In this document: positions 43,474 through 54,170 of the stretch, in pieces
Layout of the letters: each line of letters starts with the position of its first letter
How positions within the stretch are numbered: position 1 is the first letter of the stretch
NCBI RefSeq assembly: GCF_918797505.1
Contig: NC_092794.1
Location: 67,803,345 to 67,867,344 of the forward strand
Length of the DNA stretch: 64,000 nucleotides
DNA from: Bemisia tabaci
Lineage: Eukaryota; Arthropoda; Insecta; Hemiptera; Aleyrodidae
Direction: 5' to 3'
Notes under the pieces: model-generated
Databases searched by the model: none
Told to the model about the DNA's origin: nothing
The model's input: only the letters and a program-made list of their open reading frames with translations
Made by a program: the position numbers and the translations under genes

Positions 43474-43529
43474 CTGAGCCCGGAACGGACGATATCTACG
43501 TCTATATAGCCCGTAACTTTTTTGCAGTG
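43474..43529. mobile_element. Family E solo half
   Basis: CTGAGCCCGGAACGGACGAT, TACGTCTATATAGCCCGTAA and the terminal TTTTTTGCAGTG match one arm of family E. The other arm is absent. It shows the uninterrupted sequence of the arm that carries insertions in copy 1. Confidence 0.8.
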
Positions 43530-43569
43530 TACAAACAACTCTTTTTAAGTCAAATTTACATGAAATTAA

Positions 43570-43836
43570 CACGGAGAAAAAAACTTCGTGCATGGGACCC
43601 GAAGTTGAGGTCAAATGGATCTCAGAATTTTTCTGATCACGCATCCGAAAACTTGAGGTCGAGCTGCCAAAGTTCAGGTCAGACATCGAGGCACTTCGGT
43701 ATGCACCGGAGTACTTCAGATGTCTGACCCGAACTTCGGCAGCTGGACCTCAAGTTTTTAGATACGTGATCTGAAAACTTCAGAGATCCATATGACCTCA
43801 ACTTCGGGTCCCACGCACGAAGTTTTTTTCTCCGTG
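43570..43836. mobile_element. Family A foldback element, copy 2
   Basis: Same termini as copy 1 (CACGGAGAAAAAAACTTCGT at both ends in inverted orientation), 267 bp, with a shorter centre. It is flanked on both sides by AA, a perfect 2-bp target duplication. Non-coding and palindromic across most of its length. Confidence 0.88.
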
Positions 43837-43885
43837 AAGAGAGCATTAGTAACATTGGATTTTTTCGCTTTTAATGTATGTAAAA

Positions 43886-43975
43886 CAATCGATATCCGCC
43901 GAGATATCGATATCGTCCTACCTCACCTTGAATCGATTATTTATACTGGATTCAAATGGTGCGAGAATCGCCACC
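43886..43975. mobile_element. Family B fragment
   Basis: ACAATCGATATCCGCCGAGA, ATATCGATATCG, GAATCGATTATTTA and GGATTCAAATGG recall family B landmarks, but the left TIR is missing. It follows the end of family A copy 2 after about 50 bases. Confidence 0.45.
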
Positions 43976-44274
43976 GGCGCGGGACGGGGTGGAGCTGCTA
44001 TCCGGGGCCGGAAAAGGAAATCCCTGTCATCAATTAGAAATTAATCTGTGTAGGATTTCTTTTGGCTCTTCCTCGCGCAGGGGACCACTGCTCCACTTTC
44101 CTTTATGATGTGTGCGGTGACCTTAAGGCATGTCTGCCGAGTGTCTCAGTCCGGCCGCGGTCCAGCGTCGCGTCGATTAGTTCAACCCGTGATATTCGAT
44201 GCTGATTGATGCGTCTCAAAGTATCTGCTCTGAAAGCGCTGTTATCACATTTACTCACCACTTTAGAATGGAGA

Positions 44275-44780
44275 TATTGCATGTGTGAGGAATTTGCGAT
44301 TTGACTGTTAATATTTAAGTAAAAGTTCGCGAGAAACACGATGGTGCCACTGGTTTTCTCTGAAATCAACTCCCAAGCTCAAAAAAAGCTCTCAAGCTGA
44401 GGCCACAATGGAGGGGATGGATATCCCTCGCTATCCTGAGAGGCCGCCTCTACATTAAGACAAACTCTCCATGCAAAGATAGGGAGCAAATACATTGACA
44501 GGGTTGCCGTGATTTCAGTTTAGAGTCCCCAAATAAGGTGGCAGCCCTGTCAATGTATTTGCTCTCCATCTTTGCATGGAGAGTTTGTTTTGATGTAGAG
44601 GTGGACTCTCAGGATAGCGTGGGATATCCCCACCATTTTGGCCTCAACTTGAGAGCTTTTTTTGAGCTTGGGAGTTGATTTCAGAGAAAACCAGTGGCAC
44701 CATCGTGTTTCTCGCGAACTGTTACATAAAAATTAGTAGTCAAATCGCAAATTCCTCTTACATGCAACATCTCCATTGGA
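44275..44780. mobile_element. Family I giant hairpin
   Basis: About 506 bp inverted repeat. Left arm: TAGAATGGAGATATTGCATG, GTTCGCGAGAAACACGATGG, GAAATCAACTCCCAAGCTCA, CAAACTCTCCATGCAAAGAT, AATACATTGACAGGG. The right arm repeats these in inverted order. The loop around 44515-44540 is short. Arms differ by scattered mismatches only. Non-coding. Confidence 0.9.
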
Positions 44781-45030
44781 TGGGCCGCGTTTAGTGGAAA
44801 GGAACCAGACCATATCAGCTATTGCCAAAAACTGGGCAATTTAATTTTTTACGAGAAAACTTTTATGCGGATTCCTGCGAAAATTATAAGGAATTTGCTA
44901 CTTGCTATGCTGCAAATTCACTGAAAGCACGACAATCTGCACGACAGTTTTCATGTAAAAAATCAAATTGCCCCATTAAATTTGGCCCTAGCTGACCGTG
45001 GCTTGGTTCCTTTCTACTTAACGCAGCCCA
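44781..45030. mobile_element. Family J foldback element, adjoining I
   Basis: Arms TGGGCCGCGTTTAGTGGAAA, GGAACCA and inverted TGGTTCCTTTCTACTTAACG, CAGCCCA; inside, GGCAATTTAATTTTTTACG pairs with CATGTAAAAAATCAAATTGCC. 250 bp. It begins at the last base of the I hairpin, so one inserted beside or into the other. Confidence 0.82.
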
Positions 45031-48000
45031 AATCGCTGTCGATGAAAATACGTAACGTTGGAAATGGGAATTTGATCCACCGCATTAATCTTTCACCTTG
45101 GATTTTTGAAATATCGGCGCCAAACACTTATTCCGGCGTTACGTAACGCATCCGTAGTGCAGGCCCAGGCCGTTTCCTCCTCTGGAGCGTTACGTATTTT
45201 ATGAAAGGGTTGTATTTATAGTCGCCCCTTTGACGGCACCTCCCCTTATGAAGGCCCCACATGGTTAACGTTGTGGTTACGGGAAGATAAAGGAGATCAT
45301 TGACATAATTACACAGTGGCGATTTTGCAAGTTCGCAACACTCTTTTTCCACCATCTAAATCCATTAAGAATATCGATTTCAGATGAAGCAGTCTTGAGG
45401 TATCTGCTCTGAAGGCAATGTTATCACATTTAAGTTCCACGTTTAAATTAAATCGCTGTCGATGAGACCCCTAATTGTGCTCTGTTCATAAAATATGTAA
45501 CGTTTAAATTGTGTGTTTCATCACAGATGTGACAAGAGTGTGTTGCTCCTTGCTCTATTTACAGCTTTTATAACGCTCAATGGATGAGCGCTGGCCGTCT
45601 TTGGCCCGTTGCTAATCAAGCTTTTAATTCGTTCTCGTCCTACTGGCGGAGCGCAACATTTTTAAGATGAGTTCGAACAATTAAAATTGTAAGAAAATTG
45701 ACTGCTTCATGGTCACGGTCAAAATCCCTCGAGCAATCATGCTCCGTTTTCGATGGTCTAAACCATGTTTGGGGATTTTGGATTTGGAAGTTCATTCATC
45801 AGGTGATAAGGGATCGTAACATTTGCGAGTCGATAGTAAAACATAGAAAAACATAAAGCTCATAAGTAAGGAACAAAAAAAGGCTGCGCACCCTGAAAAA
45901 TGATCACACAAGATTTTCTATAATTGGAAGACATTTCCTTGGATTTCAATGAAAAAATTTTTTGCGGTTTAGGAATGTTTTGAATTATTGGAAACAATTT
46001 AAGGGGAGGAAAATTGTTTCCATTCCAAAGAGATTTCCTTAAAAAAAACTCTAACTTCCTCATTGGTGAAACATTTAATATCCTGTGAATAATAAAAAAT
46101 AACCAAGTCCTTTACTGAAAAAAAAATCATCGTATAAAATTTTTTTTCGGTGCATCCATTGTCTGGAGTTGATATGGGAGAGTTTTGCTTATTTAATGCA
46201 TGGAATCAACTGATGTACTTGCGCGTGCCCCGTGCCAGTACTAAAACCTGTGATCTCGTTGTTAGTTGGGTTTGAGTCGGATGAGCAACTAAACTAACTC
46301 CAATGCAATGCGTAAAGTATCAAGGAAAATTGAAGGGACTCCAAGATGGTCTCGGGCAATTGGATTTCTTTTGCCAGTGAAACTTTCGTTGCGCCTTTAA
46401 ACTGTTCGCAAATTTTCTAGTTCCCTGCAATATGTGAATATCTCCTGAGTGGAAAATTGCGCGTTAACATCCTCAAACAGGATACCCTTCTCTTCAATCT
46501 CTTAATGCTTATTTTTTCGACGATTTTGATCCCTATTTGTTGGTTCTAAATAATGCATTAACGTACAACTGTATACAATTCTACTCAAAAGCAAAAATCC
46601 GGAAATTGTATATGAGTGAAATTGCCAGAGTTACGTTTCTTAGTCAAGGAAAAAATGAAACAGCAGGAATTTTGAAAAGCTGAGAAAGCGACATACGTCT
46701 GAGGCCGTTTTTACTGAGATCAATCAAGAGACCACGGAGCCTGTCGGTTCGTCACCTTTCAATCGATGCTTTCAACCATTCATTCTCTTGCTTGCTTTCG
46801 CGTTCTCCGACAAAAAAATCCGCTGACGCACAAGGTAAAATGTAAATACTAGCGAATTTTATGCCAGAGCAGTCAGTTCCTTTTTTCCCCTTTCCGAAAC
46901 GTTAGCCAAGCATAAATTATGCAAATGAGAGGAATTTGGAATGCTATCTACCTTAAGGTATGCAGAGAATGTTCTTAGAGAGATGCGACTGAGACGTTAA
47001 AGGATATTCTCTGATGTATACCTTTATTAAGAAAGGATGAATCACTAAATAAATTGATAGGGAAACGATTGAACGACTTCAGCAGCATCTGTGAAGGGTT
47101 ATTTTTTTTTAAAAATTTCTCCGGGGAAACTCTGTGTGATTCGCCATTGCGGTACTTTTTTCGAGGGAAGGGAGGAGGGATTAACAAACGAATAGATAAA
47201 AATTGAGACCAAGCAGTTCTTGCATAGTTATATGAACTTTCATTGAAATATGATCTATAGCACGGGGCAAGAACTTTTTTTGACGAAAATTACCCCGCTT
47301 GAAAGTAATCATTTTACATGGAGCAGTACCGAGAGTTTGGGCATTACCGGGCATTAAACTTTTCCCTTAATATGCAAGGTATGTTCTAGGTTTGTACTAA
47401 TTTTTGGACATCCAGCGTCAAAGTGTTGCTGGCAAAAATATAAAAAATATACGGCGAAAATGCCAAAAAAAAACAGAAAATCTCGATGTTTAGGATCTGT
47501 GCGTAAAATTGTTTTTTCAAAATCCTCTTGGCTACCGTGTTTTTTTATCACATAGGACCATTTAAGACCGTGCAACATTTAGTTTTGTCGATTTAAAAAA
47601 ATAAGTCCCACCCTAGGCCGCACAGTAGATCGAGTCAATAGAAGCGGTCGGACAAAATTTGGAAACTTTATACGCTCATGATTCGTTTGTACAAAACTAT
47701 GAGGTTCTAAAAGCGATTCCATTGGTTTCCTCGTGAAATATTCAGTTATTGGCACCCCTTGAAATTCAAAGTGTTACAGAATAAACTTCAAAATTTGCAG
47801 AATTTGCAAAATTTTTTAGTAACAAATTTCATGTCCGACCTCTCTAAATGACTAGATCCACTGTGGGACGGGAAAAATTTTGACGAGTTTCCTAGCGTCT
47901 CAGCGGAGATTCGTTACGGCGAGCTTTTAACGTATCGCGGCTGGACGCCTGAACCGAAAGACCCGCGACATTGTTAATGGCTGAATGGACTCGCGACTCT

Positions 48001-48282
48001 ACGTGACATCCGTCGGCGCATGATGAATATTTCGTTTTCACGCGAACTCATCGCGGTTGCGGCTAAGGCGCGGCAGGATAGCGACCCGCGGCCGCCAGGG
48101 AGCAGGGAGCCAGGTCGCTTCCCTACTTGGCACCCATCAATCTCCGATCTCACAGCCGACCTCAACCTCATTTTCACCGCCATGGATCCGCGACCTGTAT
48201 GCGCTTTTAATTTCTTCATTAGATCCAGACCAGCTAGTCGAGAATTCGTCAGCGTTACCGGGACCTTCATTCATTAACTTCG
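45031..48282. other. No gene seen
   Basis: Words from either side of the I/J block recur here: CTGCTCTGAA-GC-TGTTATCACAT at 45405 (also 44226) and AAATCGCTGTCGATGA at 45449 (also 45031). This suggests a duplicated segment that hosts I and J. A 40-bp A/T stretch at 46113-46152 ending TTTTTTTTCGGTG resembles a family G end. GC-richer CpG-bearing sequence at 47880-48260. No exon recognised. Confidence 0.4.
46250..46350 (+). mobile_element. Family F fragment
   Basis: Contains TTAGTTGGGTTTGAGTCGGA, GAGCAACTAAACTAACTCC and AATGCGTAAAGTATCAAGG, the conserved middle of family F. Ends not identified. Confidence 0.55.
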
Positions 48283-48487
48283 CACTGAAAAAGAAAAAAA
48301 GTTACGGGCTGTACAAACATACCGTCCGTTCCGGGCTCAGAGGCCGAAAGTTCCGGGTGCTAGAGCCGTAGCTCCGATTGCTCCGGATGCTGCGCCCGGA
48401 ACTTTCAGCCTCTGAGCCCGGAACGCAGACGGCATGTCTATACAGCCCGTGAGTACGGCTTCCACGGCCGGAGTATTTTTTTCAGTG
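48283..48487. mobile_element. Family E foldback element, copy 3
   Basis: 205 bp from CACTGAAAAAGAAAAAAAGT to GGAGTATTTTTTTCAGTG, with inverted halves containing TCCGGGCTCAGAGGCCGAAA and CAGCCTCTGAGCCCGGAACG. Flanked by CG on both sides, a perfect 2-bp duplication. Confidence 0.9.
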
Positions 48488-48536
48488 CGGAAACTCTAGG
48501 TTGAACGCTTGAGGAGTTCCTCGAAGAATAGACTAA

Positions 48537-48677
48537 TTGGACCACATTTTGGAATTTGAACCTATAGATTCTAGCCCGGTTTAAAAACAACGTATGTGCT
48601 ATTAGTTTCCCTAGGCACATAAGTGTTTTTCCAGAAGAGCCAGAATTAATAGTCCCAAATTGCAAAATGCAGCCCAA
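48537..48677. mobile_element. Family V small foldback, copy 1
   Basis: TTGGACCACATTTTGGAATT at the left pairs with the inverted AAATTGCAAAATGCAGCCCAA at the right; AGATTCTAGCCCGGTTTAAAA and ATGTGCTATTAGTTTCCCTA lie inside. About 141 bp. Confidence 0.78.
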
Positions 48678-49578
48678 TTTATTGTAAGTTAAAAGGTAAA
48701 GTATTGACAATGTGAATTTAAAATAGAATATGAATATAAATTAAATTAAAAAATCCGGGTTTTTTCAACCCTGAAGTAGTACCATGCGATTGACGAGAGA
48801 GAAACATAATATCTTGACAGCGCACTCGTGAAGGAAGAACGTAGAGTTCGGCTTGAAATCCTATCTCTATTGGAAAGAATTTCTTGAAATTGAAGAAAAT
48901 CGATTCTTACCTGCAACAAAAGAGAGAAACGTAAAATTATAACACGCGTACTTGGAGAGTTAAAATTACTTTAAAAAAATGTCCGATTATAAGCATTCGT
49001 ATATGATGCATTAGTAAAATTCTACTTACCTAATTGAAAAAAGAGGGGGGGGGGGGGGCTGAAAATTCAAATTAGAAAATGTGTTTGATTTCTTGCATTT
49101 CCCCTGCAGATTTGGGACTCGTACTTAGGCACACTTGGATTGCATTATTTGCATTATGCAATAAGGAGCTACTATTTTTGGCGGAATTTCTCACAACGCG
49201 TCGCTGAAGTGTCATTTTAAATTGCGTAGTCTCCACTGATAACTAAAAAGACAGTTCTCTAGCTTCGTAGGTTGAAGTTAATTTCCCTTCACAGTATCCC
49301 TGCTAGTCTCGACACACCTGACAACCCGACATAGTCCACGCGTTAATGAAGTCCTCGCTAATGAGATGCGAGTGAGCCTTCTAGAAAGTGTTCCAAATTT
49401 TTACCTCCCTCAGCCCGGCATCCGTGCGGCCGTGCCCCAGTCACGGGGGGACATGCTCCATGCCCTAGAAATGATGCCATATCAGGCATGGAAAAATATT
49501 ATGCATGATAAAAACAAAAAAGTATCAAGAGGCCATCGTAACACCAGGAGTTCCTATCCTTAAGAGGACGCTTTACAG
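48678..49578. other. No gene seen
   Basis: A/T-rich with a 15-base G run at about 49044-49058. No exon recognised. Confidence 0.45.
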
Positions 49579-49719
49579 TTGGACTACATTTTGCAATTTG
49601 GTACTATAAATTCTAGCCCGGTTTAAAAATAACGTATGTGCCATTAGTTTCCCTATGCGCATAAGTGTTTTTGCAGAAGAGCCAGAATTTATAGTTCCAG
49701 ATTGCAAAATGCAGTCCAG
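49579..49719. mobile_element. Family V small foldback, copy 2
   Basis: Same landmarks as copy 1 (TTGGACTACATTTTGCAATT, TAAATTCTAGCCCGGTTTAA, TTAGTTTCCCTATGCGCATA, AAGTGTTTTTGCAGAAGAGC) in the same orientation and equal in length, about 1 kb away. Confidence 0.8.
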
Positions 49720-50012
49720 TTTACACTGACTTGCAAGTTCAACGTTTCTTGAACGTGGCAGAGTAAACGACAATTTTTTGGACATTTTAGTGAAATTCAG
49801 CAGTTTCACTAGATACTTACAAGATATCACAATGATTTGCCATTTCAAAAGATACAAAATACCGCAAAATACAATTTGCAGATTTTGGAAATTGAAAGTT
49901 AAGTCCCTGACTAGTGCCTCCCATTCCGTTTATTAGAATCAAACAATCTTCAATCTTCTGCAACACACTTTTTTAGTGGCAAATCATTATAAACCCCCGG
50001 GAGGAATTTAAA

Positions 50013-50036
50013 CCTGGGACACCCTGTATATACAGT
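50013..50036 (+). repeat. Transposon-tail-like word GGGACACCCTGTATATACAG
   Basis: CCTGGGACACCCTGTATATA then CAG, followed by a T/A run. I recall this kind of GGGACACCCTGTATA word from many arthropod interspersed repeats. Only one copy is here, so its element of origin cannot be settled. Confidence 0.35.
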
Positions 50037-50119
50037 ATTTTTTTTAAAAAAAGAAGTTGCACGATTTTGAAAACACTGTAATCGCGCTGGTTCGTTTTTG
50101 CTGAATGCGATTCATTTGC

Positions 50120-50240
50120 TGGGGGGTCGATTTGAGAATCGTTCTCGAATGGCCTTCATCGATAAATCCCTATTTTAGCAACGCTATTTATCGATCGAGG
50201 TCATTCGACAGCGATTCGACAATCGACCTGCTGGTCCATT
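50120..50240. mobile_element. Family C foldback element, copy 2
   Basis: Arms of GGTCGATTTGAGAATCG and the inverted CGATTCGACAATCGACC type, with inner TCGAATGGCC and inverted GGTCATTCGA. The core GCAACGCTATTTATCGAT is the reverse complement of the family C copy 1 core. Confidence 0.65.
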
Positions 50241-50584
50241 GATAATCTAGAAGCGATTGCAATGCGGATGACGACCGTGAGTCACACCCTATTTGAGAGC
50301 CGATGACGATTTCAGATCCGGGCCATTGTTCTACTGACACTTCTTCGGGCGGATAGCCAGTATTTTGAATACAATGCTCTCCGTCCCGGCTCTGATGCAC
50401 TTAGCCGAATTTTCAATGAGCTCCTTCAAATTTTTTTCTCTCTTTCGGAGATTAATGACTTGTAAACGCGAAAACTGTGAAGACGGGAAAAGAGATGAGA
50501 AGGGATGCAGAACAGCGCCAATTTAAACTTATGAATGAAGTGTAGAAGAAACGGTGGAAACGAGCGTGGAGCTGCACTGCCGCG

Positions 50585-50832
50585 GCCGTGCTAAGGAAGA
50601 ACGCCGTATGTGCCTTCGAGCGTTGCCAAATTTCCTCTTGGAAAACATCTATTTTTGAGGAAAGTTATGAATATTCCTCCTTAAAATTTTCACAAATTTT
50701 AAATCAAATTACGAAAAAAATTCTCTGAAAAATCGGAGGCAAAATATTTACAATTTTTCCGAAAAGTCGTGATTTGTGTGAGGAAATTTGGCAACGTCTG
50801 AAGGCTTATACGGCATTCTTCCTTAGCACGGC
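50585..50832. mobile_element. Family M foldback element, copy 5
   Basis: Left GCCGTGCTAAGGAAGAACGC and right TACGGCATTCTTCCTTAGCA then CGGC, with internal GAGGAAAGTTATGAATATTC. 248 bp, closely similar in length to copies 3 and 4. Confidence 0.85.
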
Positions 50833-52982
50833 GTGCTGAACGGTAAAATGCACAACGAGAGCAGTGATGAATCGCTGGATAAGGTGCAAACTAAGGAGTT
50901 CCCCAAATGCTTTCTTTTCAAATTTTTTTTTAAAAAATGTATCGCGAACCGGAGGGTTTGAAAATCAACTCATGAAGATAATACGGGTATTTATAGTTAA
51001 CACTATAGTTATAAACGTCAAAAATACAAAAGACGTAATTCATTTGTACGACTTGAAGTTGATTTCTGATCCCGTTGGGAGAATCGCTTCCTGAATTTGA
51101 AAATGTAATATGACGTGGGGATTCAATGTATATAACAAGGTGGAGAAATGGTGCTGGGTCCACACCATTTCGCGGGGAAAACAAAGCCAAGAAGTTCCAA
51201 AAACCAAAGTTCCAAGTTCCAAAGTTTAATGCATGTCTTGCACGATGATCCACCGCACGGCTCTTGGATGGATACCATACATTTATAACCTCATCACCAA
51301 CTCTGAAAGAATGATCAATAACTGCCCTTACTTTATATCTGATAGAAACGGAACCAGATCATTTCTCGAATTTTTCGCAGGATATCTAGGTATCACATTG
51401 AGGGGAAATATCACGGAAGCTTTCAAAAAAAGAAATGAATGAGTTTCGCATCAAAAAAAATCTAGTGAGGAAGAAAAGTTTCAACATTAGGGATTAATAT
51501 GAGTGGTATCTAAATGTAATCATCGGTACCTACAATAATTTTTATAAAACCACCAATTAATTATAATCTACGTGAAGAACCACCTCAACAGAGGACTTTG
51601 GTATTCATTTAGAGGCAAACGTCTGTACGATGCGTTCGTTCTAGTTTCGGGAGACGAGAAAACGAAAGTTAATGGTTTCTTGAGAGAGCAAGGCATGGAA
51701 ATTCCTTTGCGGTTATGTACGAGTGTGTGTATGCAACCGAAGTAACTCTCCATGAATAATATTAGCATAACTCTAGGAATGATAGGTTCAAAGATACCGG
51801 TGCCTTTCCAGCATTGACATAACACGGGATTTAAGCCGTCTGAAAATCTTTGACCCGAGGTCTCCGATTCACTCAGCATTTTTTATTGGACGTTTTCGAC
51901 AGCTCTAAAATTAGAAATTAAACCTGAGTGTTTGTGTGTGATGTCGAAGCGCCGTCTTAAGGCGTTATTCCCTGGTAATAGACGCGGAAAAAGTGACTTA
52001 TTTTCCCTTCCGGACTCGTTTTAAAAGTGTGGGTTTACGTGTGCGTATAGCTTGTAATTGAGGAAATCTGCGAGATTGGAGCGTTCGGCGATCGTAGTCA
52101 AACACATATTTCTGTCTTCAGCATATTAGAAAACTAATTTTCAAAGACAGTGGAAGAAAGGGAAGGAGATAAAGAGAGTGAGAGACGATAATTTATTTTG
52201 AATGAAGCGATCCGGCTAGTGTCTAAAAAGGTTGTGGGCTACTCATTATGTATCCTCAACGAATCACAAAAAGTCCATGTTATGGTGCACATCCATGGCT
52301 ATAAAAACCACATCCAGATTATTACGGGGTTCTTTCTATATACTCTCATTTGATATTCTCGAAGCAAAACTATACATCCTTTTGGGTTAAAATTTTCACA
52401 AAACATTCTACAAGGGCAAGGAAAATGATGAAGGTTCTCGAAAAATGTGACGCAACGTGGGAAAATGGGCCTTAAAGTGGGGATAGGGAGGTAAGGTACC
52501 TATACCACAGCTGCGGGAGTGGATGGTGTTGATTCTGCATCGTTTGACTTAATATAGAGTACGCCCAAAAATTTCAAAAATTAACGCTTTGAAAGCAATT
52601 CATATTTCGAGGACGAAAAACTGGGAATTCGAGAACATCGTTGGTAACAGTTGCCATCGCTGATGCCCATTTAAGGCACGATTCATTCCAAAACCTTAAA
52701 AAATCATGGAAAATGTTAATTACGGCCTCTAACTATGTCCTGATGCCTTAAGGGTACATTAGAAAGTTTCGCACCGAAAACTGAAAATCGATACTTTTGA
52801 CTGCACACCTATGTTTTCGGTACACCCAGCAGTTTGAGTTGGCACCATGCAACATGCTATGCCCTCCTGCGTTATAATGTTGATTTATCTCCCAATTAAA
52901 AACGGAAGTATGATGGTGCATCTGCAACGACGCTAGTCGAAACAAGTGGTTTTTAGATTGGCCATCAACAAGCCGCGTGTTG
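50833..52982. other. No gene seen (apart from the N terminus at 51135)
   Basis: Non-coding, mixed. Open frames of up to 107 codons without recognisable domains. No recurring repeat recognised from 51200 to 52980. Confidence 0.45.
51135..51195. mobile_element. Family N terminus, solo end
   Basis: ACAAGGTGGAGAAATGGTGC followed by CTGGGTCCACACCATTT matches the N terminal repeat at 4805. I did not find the matching right end nearby, so this is a truncated copy or solo end. Confidence 0.6.
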
Positions 52983-53310
52983 CAGTCACAGGGAATTAGC
53001 AATCGCTGGTAATGTGCGATAGGCTATAGTGACGACTGATGAATAGTTGAAGGTAAAATTCAGAAATGAAGGTACAGGAAGAAAGTACTGGTAATTTTGC
53101 CTTGAATTGAAATTAATGCATTTTATTTTTAAACGAGTGGTAGCTGAGTAAGGACTCATGTGGCAATGAAGTTTCATTAGTGAAGTACTTCAAATGAACG
53201 ATACCGTTTATCCCCTTCAATTCCCGCTAATACTCTACGCCTTATCACGCAGTTAGTTTAGTTGCCTATCCAACCCAAAGCCAATATTGAGGACACGCTT
53301 TTAATTTAAA
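52983..53310 (-). mobile_element. Family F copy, diverged
   Basis: The right part carries the reverse complement of the family F core (GTTAGTTTAGTTGCCTATCC then AACCC), while the left resembles the F terminus (GCAATCGCTGGTAATGTGCG). Boundaries approximate. Confidence 0.5.
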
Positions 53311-53544
53311 CTAGAGTTCAGCAGAAGTGCATGAAGTCGCACTTGGGAAAAAATTAGTTGGCAGAAGTTTCGAATGCAACTAGTCCTGAATTTTCTCCTG
53401 TGAAAATCAAAGTCGAGAAAATATATTTAGAACATGAAAATGGTCGTTAAACTGTGTTATTAACATTGGATCTTACGGAGGTAGGAGACTTAAGAAAAAT
53501 TATTGTTTGCGCAAATGGTTTTACGATGCTGAACATTAACGTGC

Positions 53545-54170
53545 CCGTGTAGTGAAATCAGGGACCTCAATTACATTTGGTTGAATAGGCAACTAAACTG
53601 ACTGCGATGCAAAGCGTGGTATCTTGGGAAAATGGAGGCGCTACAAGCCGATATCATGCGTCTAAAGTCCTTCACGAATGAAACCTTCATCGCCCAGAGG
53701 TGTATTTCACGGTTGCCATGATTTCTTCATCTACGAATTCCCTGACTTTCCTTGTTTGCTTTTCTCCGATTCCAATTTGTTTTTAATTTCCTGGCTATCC
53801 TTGATCTTGAAACAAAATTTCCACTTCATTATCGTTTTCTTTTAAATATGCCAACTTCCGCTAAACTTCGGACAAATGAAATCATGGAAAAAGGCATTCA
53901 GTAGAAGGTTAAAAGATGACTAGCCTTAAAAAAAAAAAAAAAAAAAAGGTTAACAGTTGGAAGATCAATGATATGTTTCAGTGATTGGCAGATGTGTCAG
54001 GAACTCCCTGATTTTTCCCGGTTGTCGCAAATACCCTGACTTTCCCTGATTTCTCCGACTGCCGGCAATCCTAGTGGTATCACGGACGAATGGAGGCGCT
54101 ACAAACCAGTACCATGCGTTTAAAATCCTTTACGAATGAAACCTTCATCACCCCGCAGTGCATTCTCGAG
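53545..54170 (+). mobile_element. Family F copy interrupted by family O sequence with a flanking duplication
   Basis: The F core (GGTTGAATAGGCAACTAAAC, GCAAAGCGTGGTATCTTGG) is followed by ATGGAGGCGCTACAAGC and ACGAATGAAACCTTCATC at about 53630-53690. The same segment recurs at about 54090-54150. Between them lies family O sequence (TTCCCTGACTTTCC words, 53710-54068). Confidence 0.55.

Noticed and set aside
46113..46152. Miniature CAC-ended element of 40 bp
   Set aside because: The left end is TACTG rather than CACTG and flanking dinucleotides differ; it may be a remnant but cannot be supported.
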